A DNA stretch of 64,000 bases from Candidatus Poseidonia sp. (GCA_030829545.1 JAURAI010000006.1:62001-126000), one strand, 5' to 3'. Positions 44,701 through 52,592 are shown, numbered from the stretch's first letter. The notes: generated from the letters alone by a model not told the origin. Made by a program: numbers and translations.

Positions 44701-46068
44701 GGGATTCCCATCGCTCTGGCCAACTTTGGGAAAGAGGATGGAGGCGTTCATGTCGTAATCATGGTCCAGAATCGTCGCATTGGTGAAATCCAGAATACCG
44801 GTGTGAGAATCTCCGTCCCAACCATTTGTTCCACGGTTTTCAATGGACCGGTGCCCGTTCGGTGTCGGGCTAACGATGTCCAAATCTCCATCGCCATCGA
44901 AGTCACCGACGACGGCTTCAGGAGCAATGCCTGAAATCGTGTTGGTAGTTTGGCGGACGAGGGCTCCCCCGTTAGCTGAATTCCAACTGATTTGGGCGCC
45001 ATCATTTTGCTGGTCGGCTACAACAAGGCTTGGAAGATTTAATGTGCCCGAGAAGTAATCTGCAAAGAAATGTGTGAGCGTGAGTGTAGTTGTTGTGCCT
45101 TGTTGGTACACAGTGAGCGTGTCTATTTCCCCAAACGCATTCGTTTTGTTGCTGAATTGATAGAAACTCACCTTCCCTCCTGTTCGGATGGCGACGAGGT
45201 TGTCAATGCCATTGCCGTTCAAATCCAGAAAATCCAGCGCTACGAAATCGCTTGAATGCGTGAGATTCACGGAGGAGTCGAAACTCATGGTGGTTGAGTT
45301 GTGGAAATGAATGCACAATTCATCGTCATCGGAGGAATAGGTAATGACATCGTCGTAATTATCACCGTTAAGGTCTCCACTGTAAACATCTGTTGCATTC
45401 ATGCAGGTCGGATTCCATCCACTGAAATGAAGACCTGTTTGGGAATCATAACTCGCTGTCGTAAAAGCCGTCCCATTGCCCTGGGTGCTGGTGTTTGAGC
45501 GTGACAAAAACACGAAGTCGTCGTTGGAATCGTTGTTGAAATCACCATGGTCCGTAGATTCAATGAAGCCAAGAGGGAAAAATCCACCCGTGAGGGTCGG
45601 TGAGAAATGGATGCCAACGGTTGCATCGGTTAATGTTGCACCGTAGGGGAGGTAGAAATCTGGAGAATTCAACACGCTCGTGTTTGCGAGATTTGGAGCG
45701 ATGAATTGAGAGACGTTGGCCTGTCCAGAGGCAAACACATTCTGCTGCCCAAAATCTCCATAGCCCGTTTGATTGAATGACCATTCCGGAAGACCGTCCT
45801 GATCAATGTCCATCGATAGGACACCAGGTGAAGTTCCCGAATTGTCTGGCTTGATGAAAAAGCTGGATGTGGTGATGGTAGTATTTCGTTCCAAATCAAA
45901 ACCAATGGTGCTGTGTTGACCGTTGGTGATGGTCATCGTTTCTTCAGCAGAACCTGTCGAAAATGTGGCAATTGGTGTACTATTTGCAGAAGCAAATGCG
46001 CCGGACCAAGCAGGAGCTAAAAAGAGGAAGACAAAGAAAAATCCGAAGACATGGCGACGCTGCATCAT
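41770..46068 (-). CDS. Giant surface protein with FG-GAP/VCBS and fibronectin-III-like repeats
   Basis: This is a 1432-residue protein with a signal peptide (RRHVFGFFFVFLFLAPAW). Residues 130-520 contain FG-GAP/VCBS-type calcium-binding blades (DFNNDSNDDFVFLS, DLNGDNYDDVITYS, DFDGDGDLDIVSP, DMDGDGIAEHIV), probably a beta-propeller. Fibronectin-III-like domains, Ig-like domains and a Cys-containing domain follow. Near residue 1280 is a membrane helix (TPVLVGIGIVIFIAIAVGVV), then basic MHQRN and an acidic cytoplasmic tail packed with tryptophan (EGVWWYREEGWEDWAVWEE at the end). It should stand on the cell surface and bind polymers or other cells. The W-rich tail is unusual. Its start lies by a stem-loop (46102-46119) in a 140-base divergent gap. 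Confidence 0.8.
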   Translation of the reverse strand: MMQRRHVFGFFFVFLFLAPAWSGAFASANSTPIATFSTGSAEETMTITNGQHSTIGFDLERNTTITTSSFFIKPDNSGTSPGVLSMDIDQDGLPEWSFNQTGYGDFGQQNVFASGQANVSQFIAPNLANTSVLNSPDFYLPYGATLTDATVGIHFSPTLTGGFFPLGFIESTDHGDFNNDSNDDFVFLSRSNTSTQGNGTAFTTASYDSQTGLHFSGWNPTCMNATDVYSGDLNGDNYDDVITYSSDDDELCIHFHNSTTMSFDSSVNLTHSSDFVALDFLDLNGNGIDNLVAIRTGGKVSFYQFSNKTNAFGEIDTLTVYQQGTTTTLTLTHFFADYFSGTLNLPSLVVADQQNDGAQISWNSANGGALVRQTTNTISGIAPEAVVGDFDGDGDLDIVSPTPNGHRSIENRGTNGWDGDSHTGILDFTNATILDHDYDMNASILFPKVGQSDGNPATIEGNLTAYQFQSTWQSANRIDTSSTELLVPWSSPRAVFSGDMDGDGIAEHIVHAGEGTNLGIFISAWHEIAYDVDQNGLPDIESKGYSGNGSNGLSMLSIEDPFGNLTAQLNTLSMGRTYSTDAYGIQMSNINFTMTSLTEGHFMYSNLNINYISEFLVDTNPHLSGNLTNVLNQQMTAGTGTFLVPLLFNSTQNGSFVLANPSLITTPGAPNLALPPTPQLRLVDLQSDRVGIEWQNMSDFGDDLLNFLVYKANQTESIDLQNEHASSMTNQTVDFDVSPGDAVTYWVRSVHAFGVTSNLSAPMNVNVPYPLPPSYIPNVTATDRPDDDGGILDVRWDAGDASIEQHRVYVSKVNMTSITGMTPTLLTNDSTFNAAISMDDAGQAIENGVAYYVAVVGEDAFGNYSESVTAVGPVYARNDTAIKTTIDVNYTDFSNGFIPDRILLSTQSGLDAIAHLHHDGVGLANKTLTLHILGAAQNLDVDAVTNSTGHAVFTIEKLANIGPIDAFGPMALEITYAGDEGDEMTQPLSAAQQRDDAFGTAETVLTPDTLIPLADDGSFETFVAVDALLTFQQSLLANMQITWTAVDANGTEVSNGTSEVRGNLLEIAGTGAYDGLLHLYLDQTNPQFYTTNMMVSTSFEASIVTEENETNETNQTTGPTFPDVTLPATVDCGTATYEWDSNATDVLITCTATNPNPFDVMVGFAWKVVPGTPPAIEVVHNEADGNTPSLTAEANGTVDLTFSLVRNGPTEGMFPGIQGEGYIVYLTCLDIGDNACDSMTEDMAATEGEIVWTLGEMPVVEDSTKNVVEDDTSSAMTPVLVGIGIVIFIAIAVGVVIFMHQRNDDFFEDDDDDDYYEEAMAAPKNQTEERVDLNASRSLNELKKEGKELHEEAPEGLASSPVLGSSADAFEFGATAEDAIPEAVEDEEEWTEDLEEESGISVDEQGTEWWEDEEGVWWYREEGWEDWAVWEE

Positions 46069-46101
46069 GAGGGCCTCAACTCTTCGCTCTATCCCCCCCG
46101 T

Positions 46102-46119
46102 TAAGGCGGTTTCGCCTTA
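46102..46119. promoter_or_regulatory. Seven-base-pair stem-loop in divergent promoter region
   Basis: TAAGGCG and CGCCTTA flank a GTTT loop. It lies 34 bases upstream of the giant surface protein start, next to a weak TATA-like CAATAAGG on the minus strand, so it could be an operator for that gene or a shared site for the divergent winged-helix gene. It lacks a T-run, so it does not look like a terminator. Confidence 0.35.
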
Positions 46120-46210
46120 TTGAATGCTTCAAATCGGTAAAAAATGTATCATTTTTCTCAACATAAGGTTATGAATGATTGATGAAACATTGCAGATGAG
46201 GGCGTAACAT

Positions 46211-46699
46211 TTGCGACTAAGTGTACAGGCTGGAGACATCGAGATAAATTTGGAAGGTGCCGCCATCCAAATCGACGAACAAATCGCTCATACCAAGATG
46301 GAACATACCTGGACGGCCCTGCTCGAACGCATTCGCGACGCTCGTGAACAGGCGCTGGAAGCGGCGGTCACAGCCGCTCGGGAAGCCGGCCTTCCCGACC
46401 GAGGCTCTGCCTTTCGCGCCCTTCTGGAAAACTGCGCACTCACTCGCAAGCCCGACCAAGTCCTCGGTGCCATCCACTATCTCCGTGATGTCGAAGGGGT
46501 GGCTGACAGCCCTCCACGGGTTGTCAATCAACTCTTTTCCGACGCCGGTATCGACCCTCCGGGAAATCTTTCCCTGTATCTAAACCGACTCAAAGAACGG
46601 AGTTTCCTAGTGGTCCCTTCAGGTAAGGACGATAAGAATCGTTTCGCAACCCTTACACCCGAAGGCCAAGCACACCTCGACAAGCGCTCTCGCGCTTGA
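46211..46699 (+). CDS. Probable winged-helix DNA-binding protein
   Basis: This 162-residue protein has an N-terminal charged and helical half (TKMEHTWTALLERIRDAREQALEAAV). Its C-terminal half looks like a winged helix: VVNQLFSDAGIDPPGNLSLYL as the helix-turn-helix, then LKERSFLVVPSGKDDKNRFATLTPEG as the wing. This suggests a transcriptional regulator or RNA-binding factor. The TTG at 46211 is preceded by GAGGGCG, and an in-frame stop lies just upstream at 46205, so an upstream start is excluded. No family name is recognised with certainty. It may control the divergent surface-protein gene, since the two share a 140-base gap with a stem-loop. Confidence 0.6.
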   Translation: MRLSVQAGDIEINLEGAAIQIDEQIAHTKMEHTWTALLERIRDAREQALEAAVTAAREAGLPDRGSAFRALLENCALTRKPDQVLGAIHYLRDVEGVADSPPRVVNQLFSDAGIDPPGNLSLYLNRLKERSFLVVPSGKDDKNRFATLTPEGQAHLDKRSRA

Positions 46700-46709
46700 G
46701 GTGCAGGAA

Positions 46710-47159
46710 ATGGTGATGTCTGGTGGAGGGCAAGGTGACCCTCGTGATGATGAATCCACGTCCGAACAAGCAATTGTGATTGATTATTCCTATCAAAATC
46801 ACAAAAAAGCAATTCTAAGAAAAGGACGCCACACCGGCTCAAACTTCCGAAGAACCATTTTTGACCAGGCTGACCTCACCGAAGGTGACTTCACGGCGTG
46901 CGATTTTCGTCGCGCCTCAATGGTTGAAGCGGATTTGATGAAATCCGCATTTGATGGTTCCGACTTTCGAGGGGCTGACTTGCGAAAGGCCCGCCTGAAC
47001 CTTTCGAATTTCAAAAATTGCCAATTCAAAGGAGCAGATTTACGAGGCATCCGAGGTAAGTACGCCATTTGGCAAGGAAGTGACTGGTGGAACGCCACCA
47101 TGGATGACGACCTGCGCAAAGCACTGGGCAAAAAATGGCCAAAGCCAAGTGATGAGTGA
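46710..47159 (+). CDS. Pentapeptide-repeat protein
   Basis: Residues about 45-115 form pentapeptide repeats of the A(D/N)Lxx/F type (ANFRRT, FDQADLTEGDF, CDFRRASMVEADL, SDFRGADLRKARL, SNFKNCQFKGADLRG), which build a right-handed quadrilateral helix. There are about 14 units. Such proteins may mimic DNA and bind topoisomerases or other partners; here nothing more specific can be said. ATG 46710 follows GAGGTG with good spacing; a GTG at 46701 overlaps that site. It is 10 bases after the winged-helix gene, so they are likely co-transcribed. It ends one base before the convergent membrane gene. Confidence 0.78.
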   Translation: MVMSGGGQGDPRDDESTSEQAIVIDYSYQNHKKAILRKGRHTGSNFRRTIFDQADLTEGDFTACDFRRASMVEADLMKSAFDGSDFRGADLRKARLNLSNFKNCQFKGADLRGIRGKYAIWQGSDWWNATMDDDLRKALGKKWPKPSDE

Positions 47160-47160
47160 T

Positions 47161-47904
47161 TCATTCTTTACCAGATGATAAATCAGAGTCAATTACAACT
47201 GAATCATGGATGGATATATTTTGAATGTTGTATGTGATTTTAGTGTCTTTGTCCTCAGTTTTTTTGTTTGATGATTCTTCGGTTTGTTTCAAATTTGAAT
47301 CATAACTTGAATTCGAATCTAATTTAGAATCATTTCCAGAATCATCAAGTTGAACGCTGGGCGTCAAGGCCAAGCGTGCACGTGCATTCAAAAGGGGCAA
47401 GGCAGCAACGGCAAGGCAAAGTCCCATGATTGATCCGCACAGATAAACCCAGATTTCATAAGTCAACTTCATCGCTTCTCCGAGATATTCTTGGGCGTTT
47501 TGATTGATCACGATGCTACCGGCAACGCCGCCAATCAACCCCGTCACCGCTCCTATGACACAGATGATAGCACCTCGTCGTTGAAGTCTGCGAAGAAGGA
47601 CTGAACCAACCAGCAGGCAAGTAGCGGTGAAAAGCAAAGCAACAGCCCGAATCAAGTAGCCGTTTTCCTCTTGGACTGAGGCTTCAAAATCTCGATAATC
47701 CTCTACCGAAGTTGGTTCTCCTTCCTGACTGTTTGGAGTCGTGAGAAAAACCTCAATTTGGGAATCGTTGAGCCCCTCATGATGAAGTTGCCAGTCTTGA
47801 TACCCCATTCCGGCGACCAGGAAAGCACTGATGAAAAGAAGGATTGCGATGTTTTTTGGCCCCTTCTTGTCGGGTCGCACGTGCAGTGTGGGTTGGATTT
47901 CCAT
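47161..47904 (-). CDS. Four-helix membrane protein with C-terminal YNIQ...DSVV tail
   Basis: This is a 247-residue protein with four hydrophobic helices (about residues 20-38, 86-104, 113-132 and 148-168). A soluble tail of about 75 residues follows, rich in D, S, N and K. The tail sequence is AT-rich compared with the neighbours and ends ITYNIQNISIHDSVVIDSD. I have seen such a Y-N-I-Q..DSV motif on other proteins of this lineage, possibly a docking or multimer tag, but that is memory and not shown here. ATG 47904 is used; GTG 47910 is in frame and would overlap the thioesterase stop. Function unknown. Confidence 0.6.
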   Translation of the reverse strand: MEIQPTLHVRPDKKGPKNIAILLFISAFLVAGMGYQDWQLHHEGLNDSQIEVFLTTPNSQEGEPTSVEDYRDFEASVQEENGYLIRAVALLFTATCLLVGSVLLRRLQRRGAIICVIGAVTGLIGGVAGSIVINQNAQEYLGEAMKLTYEIWVYLCGSIMGLCLAVAALPLLNARARLALTPSVQLDDSGNDSKLDSNSSYDSNLKQTEESSNKKTEDKDTKITYNIQNISIHDSVVIDSDLSSGKE

Positions 47905-47906
47905 CT

Positions 47907-48326
47907 TCACTCACTTCCTTGAACGTGCTCGTCCAGTCCTTCCCGAAGGTCGTTGGGAATCGCCTGCTTTTTCATCGTCTCCATATTCACGCATACCGTG
48001 GTTTGTTGGGACGTCCAAACAACCATTCCGTCCTGATTTTCAAATCGGTAGGTCCACCCTAAGGAAGACGTGCCGAGATGACTGATGGACAATTGCGCTG
48101 AAATAATGTCGCCATAACGAAGCGGGGCATGAAATTCCGAGGTGACGTTAACAACAGGGAATCCGAGATTGCGTTCAGTGATCATCGTTACGTAACTCAC
48201 ACCGCACATTTGCTCCCATGCGGATTCAAAAAAACGATGAGCCAAATCGTAAATCCTCGGATAGTAGGCCACATTTGCCATGTCAATCATTGAAAATTCA
48301 ACAGAGCGTTGCAAGGTGACTGCCAT
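47907..48326 (-). CDS. Acyl-CoA thioesterase, 4-hydroxybenzoyl-CoA thioesterase type hotdog fold
   Basis: This 139-residue protein begins TLQRSVEFSMIDMANVAYYPRIYDLAHRFFE, the classic YbgC/4HBT N-terminal block (V.F...D..N..Y...Y......FE). Its catalytic acid is the Asp of SMIDMANV. Later strands are VNVTSEFHAPLRYGDII and TSSLGWTYRFEN. It would hydrolyse short acyl-CoA or aromatic-CoA esters. ATG 48326 is chosen since the hotdog fold starts four residues later; a GTG at 48383 would add an unusual leader. Its stop overlaps the GTG alternative start of the membrane-protein gene. Confidence 0.78.
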   Translation of the reverse strand: MAVTLQRSVEFSMIDMANVAYYPRIYDLAHRFFESAWEQMCGVSYVTMITERNLGFPVVNVTSEFHAPLRYGDIISAQLSISHLGTSSLGWTYRFENQDGMVVWTSQQTTVCVNMETMKKQAIPNDLREGLDEHVQGSE

Positions 48327-48391
48327 GGTGGCTGCTGATGATGGACGCCCATGAACCCTTGTAAGGTGCTTGGGCAAGGTCACCCTCGCGC

Positions 48392-48399
48392 TTATATTG
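48392..48399 (+). promoter_or_regulatory. TATA box for tRNA-Arg
   Basis: TTATATTG is centred 26 bases upstream of the first base of the tRNA, the classic archaeal TATA spacing for a transcript that begins at the mature 5' end. Confidence 0.55.
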
Positions 48400-48420
48400 G
48401 GGTGGCCGTTGGAGCGAAAC

Positions 48421-48497
48421 GGCCCTATAGTGTAGCTTGGATATCACAGAGGCTTGCGGAGCCTCGAACCCGTGTTCGAATCGCGGTGGGGCCGCCA
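48421..48497 (+). tRNA. tRNA-Arg (anticodon GCG)
   Basis: Acceptor arm GGCCCTA pairs with TGGGGCC (7 pairs, one G-T), discriminator G, and CCA is encoded (48495-48497). The D arm is GTGTAGC..., the anticodon stem is GAGGC/GCCTC, and the loop TTGCGGA has anticodon GCG, which reads CGC codons for arginine. The T arm CCGTG/CGCGG has the loop TTCGAAT. No intron interrupts the anticodon loop. Confidence 0.93.
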
Positions 48498-48508
48498 ACT
48501 CCTTCCCT

Positions 48509-49507
48509 TCAAGCCCAAACTGTTTGACGAATGATGTCGTCAAGGATGCTCACACGCTCAGCCTCATTAGATTCAATGGGCTCGTCGTAAAAACTGTAGA
48601 TTTGGTCAGCACTGTAGCCTTCTTCTTCGATACGATGAATCAAAACCTTGGCGAGCGGAGGATAGACGGACGCAACCTCTCGAATGAAGATTGGATCGGT
48701 TTCCCATTCTGAAGCAGTCCTCAAGAAGTTTGGTGCTTCGCTGAGATGTTCAACGAGTCCGAAGAACCCTGACATCGTGTGGTGGCCTGTTGTTTCTTTG
48801 GTATGGTCGGAGAACATGAGATTCCACCAGGTTTGGCGTGGTTTTTGATACATGATTTCGTACCCACGTGCAAGAGGATTAGCGAAGTTGATTCGCCAAC
48901 TCCATCCATTTGTTCCTTCGAAGGTAAAGGTGTCTTCCTCCCAATTGAACACTCCATTAACCGCTTGGGCGAAGTGACGGGACAGGCTTTCGGTTAGAGG
49001 GGAGCGAGACAAGCCGTAGATGTCAAAGAGTGTTCGGCGGAGTGGGTGCATATTTTCTTCCAACCAAGAACCACTGTCATTCATCAGACCGAGGATGTAA
49101 CCTCCGAGAAAATCATACGCTGGCATGGAGCCGGATGTTCTGATTTGAACACATGCTGTCTTAGGCGATTCAACCAAGCCAGATTTTGGGTGAACCTCCA
49201 CGGAATCAAAGGAATTGTAATCAAAGGGGTTGTTGAACTTTGAAAGAAAGGCGTTGATATTCACGCGATAAAAAGCCAGTTGACCCGTGATGAGAAGGCG
49301 GCCTTCCTTGTCCAGTTTCATTCGACCCTCGTTGTTGCTGATAATTTCCTCAACCCAATGCGCAGCGCGCTTTGACGCCTCTGACATCATGAGCATTGTC
49401 TCAAGCATGCTGCCTCGACGCTGTTGTTGTTCATTCAATGAATCATGGTTTGTTCCACCATCATTGCCATCATCATCGTTACCAAATAAAGCGCCCAAAC
49501 CATCCAT
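48509..49507 (-). CDS. Conserved-looking protein of unknown function
   Basis: This is a soluble protein of 332 residues. An acidic, low-complexity N-terminus (GNDDDGNDGGTNHDSLNEQQ) leads into an alpha/beta region with no motif I recognise (MEASK, FLSKFNNPFDYNSF, GYILGLMNDSGSW, TWWNLMFSDHTKETTGHH, FIREVASVYPP). The Trp/Phe-rich middle suggests a compact globular domain. No signal peptide or membrane helix is seen. It lies between tRNA-Arg and a HAD phosphatase, all spaced by about 30 bases, without a clear functional link. Confidence 0.55.
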   Translation of the reverse strand: MDGLGALFGNDDDGNDGGTNHDSLNEQQQRRGSMLETMLMMSEASKRAAHWVEEIISNNEGRMKLDKEGRLLITGQLAFYRVNINAFLSKFNNPFDYNSFDSVEVHPKSGLVESPKTACVQIRTSGSMPAYDFLGGYILGLMNDSGSWLEENMHPLRRTLFDIYGLSRSPLTESLSRHFAQAVNGVFNWEEDTFTFEGTNGWSWRINFANPLARGYEIMYQKPRQTWWNLMFSDHTKETTGHHTMSGFFGLVEHLSEAPNFLRTASEWETDPIFIREVASVYPPLAKVLIHRIEEEGYSADQIYSFYDEPIESNEAERVSILDDIIRQTVWA

Positions 49508-49540
49508 GAGAAGGTTGTCGTGTCAGCACTCTTAAAGAAT

Positions 49541-50203
49541 TCAAATCCATTCGTAGTGTTCCCAACCTTGTTCAAGCGCATGGCGCAACAAAGGTCGTTC
49601 GGGATTGATGGCGATGGGGTGGCCACACAGTGCCATGAACCATGAGTCGGCAAGCGTATTTCCATAACCATAACACCGTGAGAGGTCGTGCCCGTTTTCT
49701 TCTGCATCAGATTGCACGACCGGAACTTTGCCTTTCCGACGAGGGACGCTCCATCCACGTTCGGAACCCGAAAGCACTCCTGATCGCACATCAGGCCCGC
49801 AACCATAGACGGCGTCCATGCCGAGAACTTCCGCCATGGCCTCTGCCATTGGTGCAACGGTCGCCGTTACGAGAACAAGGCGATGGCCTTGAGATCGGTG
49901 CCAATCAAGACGTTCCCAAGCCGCCCGTGAGATGCTTTGTTTCAGCGTGTGTTCTGCGAGGTGATTGGAATAATGTTCCAATGTTTTCCAAGAAGCAAGA
50001 GAAAGATGTCCGCGATTTCGGGCAGCGTCGTACAGAGCCCGCCCCCGCAAGAGGTTGGTGATGAAGCCTGTCGTCCATGCCAAGGCCCCCCAGGGAATTC
50101 TCCAAGGACGCCGCCGAGCCAAGTAAGTCGTGAGCGTCTTTTCACTGGAGGCATTGAGCAGGGTGCCATCCAAATCGAAGTAGGCTGCAACCTCGCCCTC
50201 CAT
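49541..50203 (-). CDS. HAD-superfamily phosphatase (SerB-like IB type)
   Basis: This 220-residue HAD hydrolase has motif I YFDLDGTLL (nucleophile D10, acid D12), motif II LVLVTATVAPMAEAMAEVLG (S/T position is T in VTAT), a lysine near GKVPVV and motif III CYGYGNTLADSWFM. A helical cap lies between motifs I and II. It resembles IB-type phosphatases such as phosphoserine phosphatase relatives; the exact substrate is unknown. ATG 50203 gives a start at MEGEVAAYFDLDG; a start at 50251 would add an extra leader of 16 residues. Confidence 0.75.
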   Translation of the reverse strand: MEGEVAAYFDLDGTLLNASSEKTLTTYLARRRPWRIPWGALAWTTGFITNLLRGRALYDAARNRGHLSLASWKTLEHYSNHLAEHTLKQSISRAAWERLDWHRSQGHRLVLVTATVAPMAEAMAEVLGMDAVYGCGPDVRSGVLSGSERGWSVPRRKGKVPVVQSDAEENGHDLSRCYGYGNTLADSWFMALCGHPIAINPERPLLRHALEQGWEHYEWI

Positions 50204-50265
50204 GTCTACCGCTAAGACGCAACCTACATGAGCAAACCGCTTAGAAAGCAATTAGAATGTCCGCT

Positions 50266-50538
50266 TCAACCCGTACTTTCATCTGTCGGCCCGTAAACAC
50301 GGCGACCTGCGCGATGGTCCTGCCACCATGTGAGGGACTCCTTGAGATGCCGAGTGATGAAGAAGCCAACCTTGCGGGGCGTCAATCCGTGATTTCGTAG
50401 CTTCTTATCATGATTCAAATTGGCAACGATGGCTTGTGCGGAACAGCCAGGATTAGCGAAGACAAAGCGGCGTACTTCGCGACGTAGCCGTTCAAATCTC
50501 GCTCGTTTTTGACTTCCTTTTCCTTCTTGGTGAGGCAT
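50266..50538 (-). CDS. Small basic protein, possible winged helix
   Basis: This 90-residue protein is very basic (first 25 residues mostly K and R). It is followed by FVFANPGCSAQAIVANL, then HGLTPRKVGFFITRHLKES as a helix-turn-helix-like region, and the wing-like RAGRRVYGPTD. It probably binds DNA or RNA. Family not recognised. It is 15 bases from the long form of the HAD gene and 46 bases from the next gene. Confidence is limited by size. Confidence 0.5.
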   Translation of the reverse strand: MPHQEGKGSQKRARFERLRREVRRFVFANPGCSAQAIVANLNHDKKLRNHGLTPRKVGFFITRHLKESLTWWQDHRAGRRVYGPTDESTG

Positions 50539-50584
50539 AAGGGGACAAAACTCAGTGAACCATTATCAAAGATTCGCTGGGAGT

Positions 50585-50938
50585 TTACTCAAAAACAACC
50601 GGTTGTGTTGTCTTCCAGTTAGCCGTTGCGAGTTTCTTGGCTTTTCCATCAGCAACGATTGGGTGGATATCATTGAGGCGGCCATGCATACCGTGAACTT
50701 GGAACTTCACTCGAAGTTCAGCGACCCGGTCGCGTTGAAGGATTTCGTCCTGTTCGTCGTCAAGGTCGATTGTGGCGAGGATTCTTCCCTCATTTCCACA
50801 ATTGATGGTGAGCGTGTTGTTGGCATAGTGAAGTTGTGGGCGGAAATCCCAGTCATCTGGGTGATGCATCCATACTGAGAGGTCAAGGGAAAGGGTATCT
50901 CGTAGCGTGATGCGACTGATTTCAACCGTGTCAACCAT
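50585..50938 (-). CDS. Small protein of unknown function
   Basis: This 117-residue, mostly beta-strand and charged protein (ISRITLRDTLSLDLSVW, FRPQLHYANNTLTINCGNEG, ILATIDLDDEQDEIL) has no motif I can assign. There are no hydrophobic membrane segments. It is spaced 46 bases from the small basic protein and about the same from the lipoprotein gene, all on one strand. Coding probability is judged from the good start ATG, codon pattern and fit between neighbours, not from similarity. Confidence 0.45.
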   Translation of the reverse strand: MVDTVEISRITLRDTLSLDLSVWMHHPDDWDFRPQLHYANNTLTINCGNEGRILATIDLDDEQDEILQRDRVAELRVKFQVHGMHGRLNDIHPIVADGKAKKLATANWKTTQPVVFE

Positions 50939-50985
50939 CGTAATCGCTCCTATCCAGTCGGCTCCGCTTCATACACCTTTCTCTT

Positions 50986-52191
50986 TCAAGCGCTGCCATC
51001 GCTCATCGCAACTTCAGTGAGCGAGGGACGCATGATGATGACTTCGATGGTAAGCGTCCAATCATTACCAGGGTCAGGATCCAAGTCTCCAATCACAGGG
51101 TCGGGGTCTGACTGCTGTGCAATCACCGACCAAATCCAGAGGCCTTGTCCTCGTTCACCATCTGAGCGTAGCAGGAGCAGTTCGAGAAGAGCCTCGGGTG
51201 AGTCAGAGGTGTACAGGCCGTCTTCTCCTGGAGAGTTCATATCTTCAACACTCAACTCTCCTTTCGCCGGTTGGTTGGTCGTATAATTGCCAGCCTCGGT
51301 ATCTACTGCCATCTTGAATCCATCATCAACAATGTTGAGTGCCAACGTAAAGTTGTCGTGGGGTGGCGCAACGTCTTGATCGAGTTCAAGCACCGCATGC
51401 AAGGCCATGATGCGCCCGCTATCGCCAGGCGTCATGTTGCCTGACCATGTTTCGCCTTGATTGAGGTATTCATCCCATGTGAGGTCAAGCGTTTCAGTTA
51501 CCCACGTCACCTTGTAGGTGCGGGTCGTGACATTGATTTCGAAAGGTTCGAGGGCGAAAGCGCCCGCAGCATCGTCCACTCTAAGCATACCGTTAATGAT
51601 GCCTGATGCAGAGGTATCGAGGAAGATTTCGCTGCTGGTTGCGTCTGCGTCGTTCAACAGATCGCCGTCTCCGTCGCTGTCTTCGGCGGTGTTCAAATCC
51701 CATGCAAAGGTCAGAGCGTCCCCTTCAGGGTCGTAAGAGTTGGAGGCATCGAGCAGAGCGGTTTCACCTGCTCTGACCGATGTTGGCATGCTGATGTTGA
51801 TGGATGGAGCGCCGTTCACCACGATGGAGGCTGAGGCGTCATCAGTGCCTCCTTGGTCGTTGGTTACAGTAAGGCGGACGATGTATTGCCCGTAGGCCAA
51901 ATAACTGTGTGAAGTGAAGCCTACGATGGTTTCAGCAGTCGTTCCATCTCCAAAGTCCCAAGCGTAATTGGTGATGACGCCTTCAATCGGTGATGATTCA
52001 CGAGCATCAAGGGTGATCATTTCACCCTCTTGAATGAGGGTCGGGTAGGCTTCAAGCGTGGCTCGGGGATTGACGGTTGAGTCAAGCACACCCGTACACC
52101 CGGCTAAGGATGATAAGAGGAGGAGGTGGCCAACAAAAACAGAAAACTTCCATTTTCCTTTGATGCGCACCATGGAACTTCGTTGGCCCAT
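50986..52191 (-). CDS. PKD-domain lipoprotein
   Basis: This 401-residue protein is secreted and lipid-anchored. The N-terminus has a positive region, a hydrophobic stretch and the lipobox LAGC (residue about 32). Two PKD-like domains follow (YAWDFGDGTTAE, then HSYLAYGQYIVRLTVTND; and SYDPEGDALTFAWDLN with a DSDGDGDLLNDAD calcium loop). The C-terminal half is a beta-rich domain of unknown fold (LDLTWDEYLNQGETWSG, WTLTIEVIIMRPS). PKD domains mediate protein or carbohydrate contacts at the surface. ATG 52191 is the longest start; ATG 52173 (MVRIKGKWK) also gives a valid signal. Confidence 0.72.
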   Translation of the reverse strand: MGQRSSMVRIKGKWKFSVFVGHLLLLSSLAGCTGVLDSTVNPRATLEAYPTLIQEGEMITLDARESSPIEGVITNYAWDFGDGTTAETIVGFTSHSYLAYGQYIVRLTVTNDQGGTDDASASIVVNGAPSINISMPTSVRAGETALLDASNSYDPEGDALTFAWDLNTAEDSDGDGDLLNDADATSSEIFLDTSASGIINGMLRVDDAAGAFALEPFEINVTTRTYKVTWVTETLDLTWDEYLNQGETWSGNMTPGDSGRIMALHAVLELDQDVAPPHDNFTLALNIVDDGFKMAVDTEAGNYTTNQPAKGELSVEDMNSPGEDGLYTSDSPEALLELLLLRSDGERGQGLWIWSVIAQQSDPDPVIGDLDPDPGNDWTLTIEVIIMRPSLTEVAMSDGSA

Positions 52192-52238
52192 CCCTTTCTA
52201 ATAGTTCGGTTAAAGCGATGATACAAATGCCTCATTTT

Positions 52239-52592
52239 TCATTCATCAAATTCAACCGGTTCAGGCACATCTCCCTCGATTTTCGCATGTGCATAGGGGT
52301 CATCGAGGAGGGAGACGTCTTCAATTTCAATTTCATCAGCGTGGGTGAAACTTTCTTCGCTCGAATCATGGAGATCGTCAACACCGCCTTCACTGGCATC
52401 ATAAGGCGCAGATTGCAATTCCTCGGCCTCAACCACGACGTCCTCTTCATCAAAAAGCGAGCGAGCTTCAAGACGACGACGTTCTTGTAATTCCGCGAAA
52501 GCAATTCCTTCATCAGGCTCGTCAGCAGGGTCATCGTTTGAGGCTGGGATTGGAGATGCATCCTTCCTTTTCAACCAATCTCGAATCCCCAT
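52239..52592 (-). CDS. Small acidic protein of unknown function
   Basis: This 117-residue protein begins MGIRDWLKRKDASPIPA, then an acidic helical body (GIAFAELQERRRLEARSLF) and an acidic tail with repeated E/D-rich blocks. No known fold is apparent. ATG 52592 is preceded by GGGTGAAT. A longer frame to 52808 exists but overlaps the divergent exonuclease gene and has an unconvincing basic N-terminus. It may share a promoter region with that exonuclease, with only about 30 bases between the two start codons. Confidence 0.5.
   Translation of the reverse strand: MGIRDWLKRKDASPIPASNDDPADEPDEGIAFAELQERRRLEARSLFDEEDVVVEAEELQSAPYDASEGGVDDLHDSSEESFTHADEIEIEDVSLLDDPYAHAKIEGDVPEPVEFDE

Noticed and set aside
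47161-47400. AT-rich tail region as recently transferred DNA
   Set aside because: The AT-rich stretch is short and stays in frame inside a gene of normal composition; it is better explained by the D/S/N/K-rich protein tail.
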